64,000 nucleotides of DNA from Hetaerina americana. Its lineage: Eukaryota > Arthropoda > Insecta > Odonata > Calopterygidae. The stretch covers positions 1,127,501-1,191,500 of the forward strand of contig JAKTNV010000017.1 of the NCBI GenBank assembly GCA_022747635.1, written 5' to 3'. This document shows, one piece after another, positions 49,201 to 60,400 of the stretch. Under the pieces are notes generated by a model, which saw nothing but the letters and a program-made list of their open reading frames with translations, had not been told where the DNA came from and did not search any database. Position numbers and translations under genes: made by a program. Each line of letters opens with the position of its first letter. Position 1 is the first letter of the stretch.

Positions 49201-49367
49201 ATGCGAGATTGCTGTACGTTGAGATTTGATTGAGATGTACGTTGAAATTTAATATATTGATAGGGGTGAGAAAAAGGTGAATTGAGAAATACAAGTTATG
49301 GAGCACAGAACATTTCAGCAATGAAATGTCAAATTTCAACCAGGGCTCAAATGTGCAATATATATAC

Positions 49368-49439
<72 letters not shown>

Positions 49440-49450
49440 ATATATATATG

Positions 49451-49481
<31 letters not shown>

Positions 49482-49496
49482 GTATATGTATGTATG

Positions 49497-49535
<39 letters not shown>

Positions 49536-50153
49536 GTATATATATGTATATATATGTATATATATATATATGTATATCTATACACACATAGATATGTAGT
49601 AGGGACGTAAGGAGAAGAATTGCGCTAGGCAAAGAGGCTTTCACAAGGAGGAGGGAGTTGATGACGGGGACGTTGAGTAAGGATGTTAAGAAAAGACTCT
49701 TAAAAACTTTGATATGGAGCGTAGATGCGTACGGCGCGGAAACGTGGTCATTGAAGCGGGAGGATAGACGTAGACTGGAGGCTTTTGAAATGTGGGTGTG
49801 GAGAAGAATGGAGAAGGTGAAATGGACAGAGAAGAAAACAAATGAGAAAGTACTTGGTATTGTGGGCGAGGACAGGGGTTTGTTGAGAGAAATCCTATGG
49901 AGGCTGGAAAAGTGGATGAAGGGGGTATTGAACGGCAGTGGAATGTTGAAGACTGTGATAAAGGGGAGAATGTTAGGCAAACGAGGAAAGGGATGTTGGA
50001 CGGGATGAAGGGAGGAAGAAAGTACTCAGAGCTGAAGAGGGACCTGATATAGAGTAAGATGCTGGATTTTGTGTTTTGTTAGGAGTCACAAAATGTTTTA
50101 TTTAGTAGCTTTGTCCATCCAAAAACCTACTTTAACTGGTAGATTACCTAATT

Positions 50154-50197
<44 letters not shown>

Positions 50198-53100
50198 TCA
50201 ACTATACAATTCAATTATACTATTAATTCAACTACAAAGCTCTTCCACTAATTTTGCTGGGCAAAGGTTAACTTAGAGAAACTAAGAATCATGCACGTAT
50301 CACGACGTGCATTTTCATACATTAGGTAACAGTTTGCTAATGATTACGGCAAAGAGAAATGTTAACTATTACTAGAGTACAGTATCAGGTAACAGAAACT
50401 TAACCCTACTTCAATATTCGGCGTTATTTGACTGGGGTGAACTTGAGCCAGTTTGTAAACTGATTATGTTACATCTTAGACGTCTACTACTTGAGCATAT
50501 CATCAGCATTTGTATCCATCTGATCGCGGCAGAATGTGAATTTTCTTTGATCGTAGTAGTAGATTCCTTTATCGGTTCTCAAACGGCTAAAGAAACGCAG
50601 AGCAGAAGCCTTGTGCCCTCAAATTATTATCTTCATACCATCCAAGAAGATAATAATTTGAGGGCATAAGGCTTAAGTCTCTGGTAAGATTGAAACCATC
50701 TGAGCCTCGAGTCAACTGGAGAAAACGCAGCATACGGCACATATAACAACGGATACAACCCTTTTTAAGAGATGCTGGAGTTTGATTATAACGAATCAAA
50801 CATTTATAACGAACACATCAAGGTTTTCAGCTGTAACACATCAATATCCATTGCGAAAAATGAGTCCCTCTCCATCAGTAGAAGAGAGTTTTGCCTGGTA
50901 ATTGGACTGTTATATTGACGATAAACACATTAATAACCAAGTTATCAACTTACACGAACGGAAGCTCTTGATACTTGGAAAAGAAAATATTCAATTACGA
51001 TCAACAAAACCTACGAAATATAAGACAAATGATCTTGGCTGGTAATGGCAAGTCCAGTGGTAATCATTTCGAGCGGTCCCCATGAGTATTACAATGTGCT
51101 TTTCAGGGATTTCATACAGGGTTAGTCTGTCAGAGGAAGCACCGAAAAAAGATTAAGGCGTGCAGCGCATCGACAATCACGCATTTACACATACCTGTGG
51201 TTCTGTTCCGAGTCCTGCTTGGGCCCCGTCGCGACTATCGCCGGGTGCAGGTGGTGGTGCGGGTGGTGATGGTGATGCGGGTGGTGCGGGTGCCCCACGT
51301 GGGGATGCTGGTGGTGACCCGAGCCGGAGGTGGCGCCGGTCCCCGCGGGGCCCGACGAGGCCCCCGCCCCGCCGCCGCCTCCCGCCCCAGACCCCGAGCC
51401 CGATGACGAGGAACCGGAGCCCGCGTTGGTGCCGGCCCCCGCGCCTCCGGGCGAAGAGTGCGACGACGAGGAGGCAGCGGCGGCGGCCGCGGCGGCCGAC
51501 GACGCCGCCGCCGCGTGATGTGCGATGTGTTGGTGCACGGCGGCGGCGGCAGCAGCCGCGTGATGGTGGTGTACGTGGTGCGGGCTGAGGCCGGGGTGCG
51601 GTTGGATGAGTCCGGTGGTGGGCGAGAACCGGTAGAAATCGCTGCGTGGATGGAGTAGAAACACACATCGTCAATCTCTAGCTCAAGGCAATTAGCTACG
51701 TCGAACTACGCAATAGGTTCGACCTTAGGGGTAGATGAAAACGTCACGAAACCTATCATTAGCTCCATATTCATGAACCGCTAGAGTTCAAAATTACACA
51801 GTGAAACTGATATGGATCGCCCAAAATATTACCGAAAATGTTTACTGGGCGGAGAGATATTACTCATTAGATCAAATAATCTCGAAGAGTAAGGAGAAAT
51901 TGGATGGTGGAACGGAATTGAATAATATTTATTATTAATATTATTCTGCAATGAATGAGAACATAGATTTATTGAATCGACGATAAATTTTATTTTACCC
52001 CATGCAGCAAAGTAATCTGGGTACTCACTATTATCTCAAACGCTACTAAATAATTACAACTCTTTGGTTGAATTTAATTAAATGAAATCTGGAATTGAGA
52101 CAATATTTTATTTTAACGGCATTTTTAATTGGAAGACTAGGAAATAAATGCAACGTTATTTACTGCGAAGAAGAAAATTAGTTCGCAGATCGCACTTATG
52201 GCACCTAAAAATATCTGATTTTTGCATCTTCTAGATTCAACCAGTAGTCGTGAAAAGATTCGCTTGAAATACCTGACCGTTTCACTTTTCTCATCGAGCG
52301 ACCAGTTAGAGTGATAGAAAAACGCCTAACAGGTTGAAGCCATGGATGTATTTCCACGGGGGCAAGGCCTTTTCCTTTGTGTTTTTTTCTAATTATTATC
52401 AATGAGGAAATTCGTTTTTCCATAGTTATACAGCCTTCACGGGGAATATAAGATTAGTAACATTATAAAGGGAAATGTAGAGAGTTATATAAAATTTGCC
52501 AAGTTGAAGTTAATTAGAACTCAATAAATTGAAAAGGTTCACAATTCACTTTTGGAAGCATGAAGGCACTGCTGGTGATGTTTCAAGTCCGAATAGTATA
52601 TACTCGAATTTATGAGTGAAAAATGTAACGATTCCCAAAATAACATTAATGTATGGCGATCATATAAAATAATATGAATTAATAGTCTAAGAAGCCTTCA
52701 TTCGAAAAATCAATTCAGAATGGGTAAAAAGCTAAAATACGAATCAATTAGAAATATTATTATTTCTGGATTACTCTTTAATAAAAATAATATGGGGTAT
52801 TGCAATGTCTCACACCTATTATGTATTAAATTGAAAACCAAAATCTTTATAACAGTAAGTTTTTACAGATATTTATGAATTTGACATTAGAAATACATGA
52901 TGATCAGCCAAAACTAAAACAAGACGTTGACAGAGTAAACTAGCCATTTTCAGCGTATCAAAAACCCAAAAATTAAATTAAATTACAAATGAACTCTTTG
53001 GATACATAATTGCGATGAAATTACTTAAATAAGAATACAAAGAAATAAAAAACTTGATTGAAAAAATAGTACACCTAAAATTGTAAAATTCATTAAACCT

Positions 53101-54743
53101 TAAGTGAATGCATATCAATACGGATCAATAAAAATAGGAGTGGAGGCAAGAATTTATTATTTAAATTAATAAAGTAACAAATTACATGATTTAACTCGAC
53201 CAAAAAGTAAGTTGCATCAATAAAATAGCTTGCATGAGCATCTTTTTAATACTTAATATCTGCAAATAAGATAAACGGAGCATAAATATCAGGCCAGATT
53301 CCATTTAATTGCGTGAAAATCACATTAAAAAACACGATTTAATAAGGACAAAGAAACAAAATTCTAATTCAGAATGAATCCGCGTCATCATGAAATATTT
53401 TTCAATATTTTCAGACGGAGAATGACCAGGTCAATAAAAAGGGAGCATTTAGTATGCGCTTTGGACAAAACAGCCAATGACCAAGTTTACACAAGGAAAC
53501 CAAAACGGTTCACAACTGGTGTTTAAGTCTCACCTGGGCAAGCTGGTGCTGGATATCGGTAGGGAGGTGGGGTACGGACTTCGGAAGCCGGCACCAGCCG
53601 TAGAAATCGGATACATGCTCGGGGTGTGCCTGAAATGATATTTTGCATGAGAGAAACATAAGCGAAATTTACAAAATGAATTTATTACCAATGAAACCAA
53701 GTAGGCTCCTTTAGCAGCGATTTGGTTTGCCTTGCAGCACAAGTCACTCAAAGGATACACACATCTTATTAAGTAACCCTAATGATACGTCAAACCCGAA
53801 AATATGTCCCAGGAAACAACTACATTCCACAGGTATGAAATTCTAGGTTGACGCAAAAAAAAATCAATAGAAAAACTCAACTCTACTTCCTTTTACGAGA
53901 AAATGAATGCAGCCAGCGTCTACAACGAATTCAATAGTTTCATTATTGTTTCATTATTTGATGATAAAATAGGTCCAAGAAACAGCATGTGTATAGGCAT
54001 TGCGCACTTTCAGACAATGTCACCTCTTTATGTCCAACGATTTTTAACAGCAAATAAATCTCAATCTGATTTCAGTCTTCCATTTTGAAATTATTTCCTC
54101 TCCAGTTGAGTTTTCAAAATTAATTAATGGAACCTCGTACAGAAATAGTAACCACCTAAGAACGTTAAACATTGACACAAAGAATTTATGCGCGTTTTTT
54201 AAATTTGAATTCCAAATGAGCAAGATAAGATTCATATTTTGGGAGGAATAAAATTTAAAATATCATTCAGAAGAAATGTTTTATACAAATCTTCATATAA
54301 ATTTTTTGCCGTGAAAGCACAAGGAAAAGGAACACTTTCTGTGAGATTGATACTTAAAAGTACGACTCTCAGAGTTATACTATGCTTCGTCAAAGGGAAA
54401 GTTACATCCCAGGATAATGTGCGATAAGAAACCTTTTGCACTCTTAAGTTAAAGTCATCACAAAAAATAAGATAGGTAGCAAGAAACAATTTATTTTTAT
54501 TTAATGTTATCCAATATTTGTTTACATTCCAAGAGTGCGACAAGATGAGAGACGTCAGAGAGTGTAATTGATAATTTGAGATGGCAAAATAATCAAGTAT
54601 AAAAGAATGCACATAATTACGTTACACGAAATACAAGTAACAACATGCTTACCATGATGCAGCGACTTGCGACATTTCTGGACTGAGCATAGGATATGGA
54701 TACTGTCCGGTAGAGAACGGGTACATGGTCGGCCTCGTTAAAC
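33363..54743 (-). CDS. pan: TCF/LEF transcription factor pangolin, 3' part, continues off the right edge
   Basis: This is the nuclear effector of Wnt/Wingless signalling: its HMG box bends and binds DNA, its C-clamp reads helper sites, and armadillo/beta-catenin or Groucho bind the N-terminal and central parts. Exons in the main reading: 54653-54743, 53534-53629, 51195-51641, 42598-42674, 41403-41533, then 39933-40095 or 39099-39252, then 38207-38276, 33363-34236. All phases agree. Diagnostic strings are [76 protein letters not shown] and [10 protein letters not shown]. The armadillo-binding N-terminus is not in the window. The first AATAAA I find beyond the stop is at 31463-31468. Confidence 0.96.
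34237..38206. other. pan intron between C-clamp core and last exon
   Basis: A 4-kb AT-rich intron that splits the C-clamp coding sequence between its third and fourth cysteines. Apart from the candidate alternative last exon at 36042-36189 I recognise nothing in it. Confidence 0.6.
36042..36189 (-). CDS. pan: Candidate alternative last exon of pan
   Basis: The T after the acceptor TTTGTTCTCTGCACGCTGCAG completes a codon with the AG of the C-clamp exon. It opens 48 residues ([16 protein letters not shown], then Gly/Asn/His/Thr-rich, ending PTYVNL) to a TAG. If used, the protein would read CKPCSPET and lose RRKKKC with the fourth C-clamp cysteine. The exon overlaps a degenerate short tandem repeat around GTTACCATGG, so chance openness is possible. 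Confidence 0.35.
38207..38276 (-). CDS. pan: pan exon, C-clamp (first three cysteines)
   Basis: Seventy nucleotides encoding [22 protein letters not shown](R). This is the core of the C-clamp, a zinc-binding DNA-reading module of invertebrate TCFs and vertebrate E-tail isoforms. Three of its four cysteines are here; the fourth lies in the next exon. Acceptor TTACGTTTCCAG, donor AG|GTGAGT. Confidence 0.95.
39099..39252 (-). CDS. pan: pan alternative exon B, second half of the HMG box and basic tail
   Basis: It encodes [20 protein letters not shown], then [31 protein letters not shown]. The acceptor is CCTCCTCCCATCAG, the donor GAG|GTAGAT (phase 1). The [15 protein letters not shown] tail resembles the fly pangolin version as I recall it. 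It joins the C-clamp exon as G-G-SNLKKC. It differs from exon A at several helix-3 positions and throughout the basic tail. Confidence 0.92.
39933..40095 (-). CDS. pan: pan alternative exon A, second half of the HMG box and basic tail
   Basis: It encodes [20 protein letters not shown], then [34 protein letters not shown]. The acceptor is CTTTGTAG, the donor GAG|GTACCT (phase 1). The WSARDNYG tail resembles the vertebrate TCF version. It has the same entry and exit phases as 39099-39252, so using both would duplicate helix 3 and using either gives an intact HMG box. The two exons are therefore predicted to be mutually exclusive. Confidence 0.88.
41403..41533 (-). CDS. pan: pan exon, first half of the HMG box
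   Basis: It encodes [20 protein letters not shown], then [20 protein letters not shown] and GRR, practically identical to vertebrate LEF/TCF boxes. These are helix 1 and most of helix 2 of the sequence-specific HMG domain, including the minor-groove-intercalating region. It ends phase 0 (AGG|GTAAGT), so either of two downstream exons beginning TGG CAT can continue it. Confidence 0.97.
42598..42674 (-). CDS. pan: pan exon, linker before the HMG box
   Basis: Seventy-seven nucleotides encoding [20 protein letters not shown], then DSGQA, a Ser/Thr-rich linker. The single leading G completes either Arg (from exon 51195-51641) or Trp (from the candidate exon 44300-44916). The trailing G completes Asp of DKKKPHIKK. 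Acceptor TATTGCAG, donor G|GTGAGT. Confidence 0.88.
44300..44916 (-). CDS. pan: Candidate alternative first coding exon of pan (N-terminally truncated TCF)
   Basis: An ATG at 44916 (context GCCGCGATGA) is the first in frame after a stop at 45163-45165. It opens 205 codons: [20 protein letters not shown], a Glu run, [11 protein letters not shown], then Pro- and Ala-rich segments including [17 protein letters not shown] and [15 protein letters not shown], ending SSTSLDC. A donor TG|GTAAAT gives the same exit phase as the 51195-51641 exon, so it joins 42598-42674 in frame ([11 protein letters not shown]). It lies at the downstream edge of a long GC/CpG-rich tract. Inferred product: TCF with HMG box and C-clamp but no armadillo-binding domain, analogous to vertebrate dominant-negative TCF/LEF forms. 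It could instead be an unrelated ORF or an internal cassette. Confidence 0.55.
44300..48640 (-). promoter_or_regulatory. GC/CpG-rich tract, candidate internal pan promoter
   Basis: About 4.3 kb of GC- and CpG-rich DNA stands out from AT-rich introns on both sides. It holds the candidate first exon 44300-44916 at its downstream edge on the minus strand, plus purine-rich GGGAGG runs and short TA/TG repeats near 45875-45920. Many six-frame ORFs here are composition artefacts; I see no other conserved protein. The most economical reading is a CpG-island-like promoter region for a short TCF isoform. Confidence 0.4.
49358..49585. repeat. (TA)n/(TATG)n microsatellite
   Basis: About 230 bp of TA repeats grade into TATG-rich repeats, directly before a 5'-truncated LINE fragment. 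Tyr-Ile-rich ORFs on both strands are artefacts. Confidence 0.95.
49598..50070 (+). pseudogene. 3' end of the RTE-like LINE, 5' truncated
   Basis: It begins with AGTAGGGACGTAAGGAGAAG, the same sequence as 8875-8895, and reads [69 protein letters not shown] to 50008. This is the typical post-RT region of RTE-like elements. It abuts a long TA-rich microsatellite at its 5' end and another at its 3' end. It lies in the pan intron 42675-51194. Confidence 0.75.
50155..50194. repeat. (TA)n microsatellite after the LINE fragment
   Basis: About 40 bp of TA repeats follow the LINE 3' region. RTE-type elements often end in simple repeats, so this may mark the element's tail. Confidence 0.85.
50500..50780. 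repeat. Fold-back element in a pan intron
   Basis: GCCCTCAAATTATTATCTT and its complement AAGATAATAATTTGAGGGC flank a short loop at about 50617-50665. Weaker complementarity extends outward to TTTGTATCC and GGATACAAC. No coding potential is evident. It looks like a small inverted-repeat transposon remnant. Confidence 0.5.
51195..51641 (-). CDS. pan: pan exon, DFYRFSP block and Ala/Ser/His-rich expansion
   Basis: The exon starts [19 protein letters not shown], conserved in all TCFs. It then expands into a GC-rich stretch of Ala, Ser, Gly and His runs. It ends with [19 protein letters not shown](R), matching the HPAIVTPGPKQE motif of homologues. The 447 nt carry 148 full codons with no stop. 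The long homopolymer runs far exceed the vertebrate length of this region. Acceptor CATCCACGCAG, donor AG|GTATGT. Confidence 0.93.
53534..53629 (-). CDS. pan: pan exon, middle part (b)
   Basis: It encodes (W)[20 protein letters not shown], then [11 protein letters not shown]. It matches the MYPI..GFR.PYPT segment shared by TCF proteins. The first G completes the Trp codon from the previous exon. It ends AG|GTGAGA, phase 2, completing Ser before DFYRFSP. Confidence 0.93.
54653..54743 (-). CDS. pan: pan exon, proline/tyrosine-rich middle part (a)
   Basis: It encodes [18 protein letters not shown], then [12 protein letters not shown], closely matching fly pangolin as I recall it. It enters in phase 1 (two bases complete a codon) and ends TG|GTAAGC. 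The acceptor is TTTGCGATACAG. The upstream exons must lie beyond position 64000, because I recognise no armadillo-binding exon to the right. Confidence 0.9.
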
Positions 54744-57400
54744 CTGTATCGCAAAGGAAATGGCAAAATGGATTCATTAGTCATTAGCTAGTTTGGTAAA
54801 TTCAATATAATACTACTCCAACCAGCACCAATGAACAAATACAACTTTAACAATGTTAACTAAACGTGCATCATAACTATGAATTTTCACAAAAAATTAA
54901 CAAAATAGAACGGTATTTGTAATTGCTTGTGCGGAAAAATAAATATAAAATAACATAAGAAATAATCTCATTTATCTATTGAAGTATTGTTTTTTCCGAA
55001 TATTAATAACTACGAAAGTGTTATACATGCCTAATAACAATCCAACGGGTTTGAAATGCGAATATTAATTGATATTTATTATATTACCCACTGTTAGTTT
55101 CAAATATCATCACTATCTATGTTGCTGCGTGAGTTCAAAGCGAGATTTAAAGAATGCTCTTTTGGCAAATGAAATGCCAACACATAGTCCCCATTACCAT
55201 GATAATATAGCGACTACTTTGGATTGAAAATATTACACTTTGAGTACAAATTATATTGAAGTGGGAATACTAAATTGAAATTAAAAAGCCTGTCTACGTT
55301 TTCTTATAGGCTCTTTGTAATTCTCAAATCATGAGAAACTTTAAAGCAAAATCATTGAATTAAGTATTGTATCAAATCGAGTTCGGAATGTGATGGGCCG
55401 ATGGTGCAGTTTGACGTAGTTCATTTTCGAAGTTCCAATCCGCACCTTGAAAGCGCAGCCCTATTAGAGTGATCACCTAACTAGCACACGTCAGAGATAT
55501 TTTGGCGCATTAAAATGAGTATAGAATGTAAAATGAAAACTGAATGAAAATCAAACCCAAAACGGAGAAAATGAGCTCCATTTTAGCCAAGGGTGAATTC
55601 TTCCGAGAGTCTTAAGTTAGGCCAGGATAATGTAAATTCGTCTCGTGAAACTTGGGGTGTTCTGCGTCTTATACATACAGGCCAGAGGCAAGTCACTTGA
55701 TAAAAAAATATAACAACGTGCCCTCACAACCGAAAGATGCATCTAATTTCCCTCGAAATGGGAAATGTACAAAATGAGAGCACGTTGATGTCGCACTGCG
55801 CCACCAGAGAGAAACTTTGGCAGACGCGGGCGAATGGAGTCCGTTCGGAAATAACTTAAGCAGTGTGTAGGTGACGCGTTAGCTGAGTGGGAGAGAATGA
55901 TTCCGTTTCCTGGAGAAAAGAAGGAAAACGGGCTCCACAGCTCTTTTACGGTGACCGCATCAACACGCCGGTATCCTGTGACGAGGGCCTTCCGAAAGAG
56001 GGATTCCAAATTAAATATATGGTCGTATAATAACGAAATATTATGCATCTTAATCGATGCATATTTAAATCTATTGCGTGGTTCACTTATTATCACAATT
56101 ATCATCACCGTGGATAAAAACATCCAGGGGTAATATTGCATTAACCGGTATAAATCAAATAATTCCCATAAAAGGACCTCAACCATTGTTTCCACAAATT
56201 ATAATGCTACTCTAATTAACTCCGAAAGCATAACACTCAACAAAGAATCTCTGCAACTACGAACACCATTCGGATTTGTAATGTGGAGTACACACTTAAC
56301 ACTTTCCTCCATTTTCCCGACTTCAAATTAGAATAAATTTCATAAGTGTCCAACCTCTCAAAACAAAGGAAAATTCTCTTCCAAAATGGAAAGAAATTCC
56401 TTTCAATCCGTTGACCGTATTCCATCTTAGGTCGGTACAATTGATAATTGATAAAATGGGATTGATTTTTTGAGCTACAGGAGACTTAAGGTACAGTTTC
56501 ACAAGAAGAACATTAGTCATTTTGGTCAAAGACGGGATAATTATTTCAACAAGAGCATAGTTTTTAGAAATTTTTTTGGAACTCTTATCACGATATAGCC
56601 TAAGTTCTTAAGATGAACTCAATGAATGATATCGTTTAGATTGCCGCAGTATCTAGTGTATAGCGTAGAAAACATATACGATTCGACTTCGCGGCGAGAA
56701 TTCCCTTTCGCCTATAGCAGGATTTACACATATATTTTATGACTTCAAAAGTGACAAAAATTTGACTTCCAAATGCATTCAAATGTCTTCGTGCAAAAAC
56801 AAGAGTCACTCCAGCGGTCTCATAACTACAGTGGACATTATGGCTGATTCCATTTACCATGAAACCCAATTCTCAAACGTACCACAAAATTATCTCTTTT
56901 TTCAAGGGAGAAAGAAGTAGTCAATAAACTTTTAATTTTTGCTAATAAGTAAGGAAGAAACCGCAAGGGCAGTATGCTCCTAAATCCGGGAAATGAGACC
57001 TCATTCTATAATGACTGACGCTTCCTTAAATCCTCAGCAGCGCTCTTGATGATCATATCTGAAGTTTGAATGGAAATATCCATTCGCTTAGTAAAGCTGG
57101 TGAGCACGACTCTCACGTGTACATTCCAGCAAACTCCCATGAAGATGTTAAGAGTGAGGGAGTGTATGCAGAAATGTAAGGGATAGAGGTAAATAGCAGG
57201 GAGAAATCTAGCATCAAAATTTCGTTGCCAAAGAAGTTTCTTTCAGATGGAGAAGAAATATTTTAATAAGGCTCATTAAGATGGCGATTTTGGATCACTG
57301 CACGTTTTGAGATACAAATCCCCACTGAAATTAAGGAATCAAAAGAATGGAACAATAGAAAAATTTAGGCTAGTTTCTTTTAATTTACATTTCAATAGAC
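54744..57400. other. pan upstream intron, AT-rich part
   Basis: No exon or repeat recognised. Short ORFs on both strands lack similarity. The pan N-terminal exons must lie farther right than the window. Confidence 0.5.
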
Positions 57401-60400
57401 GCTCCCAGCTTTCACCATTCTCCATTCGGCTAAAAATGCTCTTAGGTCCAGTTCCGATTGGGTAAATGCATTCAACGCCGAAATTCTTCAAGTAAAATAG
57501 ACGCCGAGAAATTCAACTGCGGAATGACGGGACGGCGTCTCGCATCCTCGTGCCATAAAAAAAACCAGGAAGGAATGAAGACCAGAAAGACAAAGAGAGA
57601 GGAAGAAGTTGATAAGGGAGCGGGTGAGAGAAAGAGCGAATAGCCGAATGTCTCAAAGGGCGAGAAGGGAACGGTGGGGAAACGGAGCGCCATCGGCGAG
57701 GTGGAGATTTCGTCAGGCGGTCGACCCCGGCCTCTCCCCCTATCCCCCCCTGGGGTAATCCGGGCTAATTACACTGCCACTCTTGAAACGCGACAAATGA
57801 AAGGACGGGGTCGCGACGGCGGAGGGGGAAGTAGAACATCGATGAATCTGCGGGTGCAGTATGTGGAGGTGGGATCGAGGTCAGCCCGTCCACCCGCCTT
57901 GGGAGATGATGAGGACGTTGCCAGTCGTGTCCCGAGAGAATCAAAACAATGCACTCCCCGAAAATGACATTGAACTTGTTCGGTCGGCTTAGGAGAGAGA
58001 ACCATAAAGCCCAACATTCATCGATTTTTGAACCTACAAGAGACCACGAGCAAGACCTTGCGATTGTAATAACTGCGCAAAGCACTCATACCCTCACGTC
58101 ATTGGCATATTGAGGCGTACTCCCCGAGGACGGCGGAATTATCCTTTCTTCAGCAGATGCAGATCGTAATTATATGCAGACAGGTTGGATTTCTGAACTT
58201 CTGAGCGATCAAGGAGAGAAAAGAGGAGCTAGATTTGAAAAAGGATGCTGTGATAAATTATTTCGTGACTAGACTGCTAGGATAATAATCACTGGCAGCC
58301 TGTGGGTTAAAATACTAACTAAAGCTCTTTACGAATTCGTTCTTGGGACAGTTATATACTAGGGTTTAATTTGTAGCAACTTTTATGTAATTCTTACTAT
58401 GCTATGACTATTATTATCGGTTCATTTCGCGTGAATAAAAAACTATATTAAAACAAATAATGCGACGAAGAAAAAGCCGCTCAAAATTCAATGTACTTTT
58501 ATTTTGGATGCACTAGTTTGTTATTCTCATCGTAAATTGAATTAAGGAAATGCTCGTTTGGCGTGAAAATATCTCCTGCTATGCATCTTAAATGGTTAAA
58601 AAAAAGGATTTCATGTAGATATGCATGCATGAAAATAAGGATGAATATATAAATGCACGAAAGCAAAATATTTTGTTTACAACCCATTTAAATCGCGGCA
58701 ATAAGCTCATAAATACATTATAGAAAAATAAAAGTACACCGTTGCACTTGATAACTTTGCCAATTATCAGATCAGTGTGTGTGTGTGAATGAGGAAAAAT
58801 ACCTTTTGTGACCACAGGCCATTTTTAAGATTATCTATATGACATTTCTGTTCTTAGAGGACCACACTATACAACTGCAGAAGATTAGCAAAAATGAATA
58901 GCGCATGTAAATTTAAAAATAAATTCCAAGAAATTTACCCGAATAATTACTATATATGTTATCCTAAACCAGCAGGGAGTTAGGCATATATTAGGCAGGG
59001 AGTTAGGCCAAAGGCATATATTATCATATATGCCTTTGGCCCAATGATATTTCAGGAAAAATATATTAATTAGTTATAGGATTTAAACATACCCAGTGCT
59101 TGTCTCGCGTCCAATTCATAGTTATACATCATATCAACTTGAAGTGAAACTTCCACGAAGCTTAACCATCTTCCAATACGCATAAGAGCGAAATACATAC
59201 ATGAGAAATGAACCAACAAAAAACGAAGGCGTTCCCGAATCTGATCCAAGTACCAGCATACGTATTGTCATTCGAAGAGGGTGATCAGCAAAACAGCTAC
59301 TTCGTTTTTCCCCACTACGGGAGCCCCGAGCGGTGCCATAACATGGCGATTATATGCAGCTCAGCGTTTCCGATAGTCGAGAAGGCACTACGAAGGGGCT
59401 GTGAGAAGGGTGGGGAAAAAGATACACGGGGATGGGGACGGAGTAAACATCAATGACAACGGGGCTCGCCGGGACTCGAGCGGGGCACTGCGGATAAGGG
59501 AAGTTTTTTTTCGGGGGTTGGCGGGTGAGGTGAGGTAGAGACATGCTATGACGTAAGAGAGCGAATAATCCCCCACCCTCCGCTCTTGAAGCGGGAATCG
59601 TCTGGGGTAGGGGAGAACCGCGTGGGGAAGAAGGGATCGGAGGGGAGGTTTCGACAATGCAAGGCCATTGTTCAAAAGAGGGATCGAAGGCTTAATTTTT
59701 TTTCTTTATCAACTAGCACTCGGCTTTGGGTTTGGTTGCGAGTTGCCTCGTCGGGAGAGAGGGAGGGGGGAGAAGAGGGAAGCGGGGCTTTGGGAGGGCG
59801 GCGGGTGGGAGAAGAGGGCTTCCGCGGGTTCACGGGGAGCGTGGCGTTTGGTAGGCGATGTGAATAGAGGCGTGCGGAGGGCTGCGAATGGGTTTGGAAT
59901 TGGCAAAGTAGGGTGAACGACACGTAGACCCGCGGAGGCGAGGCTGGAGGGACGGGGCACGCGACGAAGGGAGAAGGGTGCCCGTTAAACGCTCGGTTCC
60001 TCTCCTCTTCCGCTCAATGGCGTTGGTAGCACGCGGAGGGGGTAACCGCGCGCCACCCCGGATGACTTGGACTTCCGATCTCCTCCCTGAAAACCCCTCA
60101 ATCTGTCATCCCTTTTCAATAAACCCACCTAGGCTCAAGGTAATTTTCCCCATTCTAAACTATGAGAAATTAATTTTCTTCCCCTTGAAAACATCAGCAA
60201 CAAAAAAGTTCCATTACGCAAAATTATTGTCACAAAGAAAACACATTTCAATCCCTATAAGGGATTAATTGAGCCTAGTTCGCTTGCCAGAACGACAAAA
60301 AAACATTCTCACCCACTTCTGCGAATTGCTTTTTTATGCTGAAGAAGGCCAACAATGGACAATAAAAACGATGGTCTGAATGTCGTTGAAGAGAGGAAGC

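Noticed and set aside
49193..49980. Tyr/Ile-rich minus-strand ORFs
   Set aside because: They read through TA repeats and the antisense of a LINE fragment.
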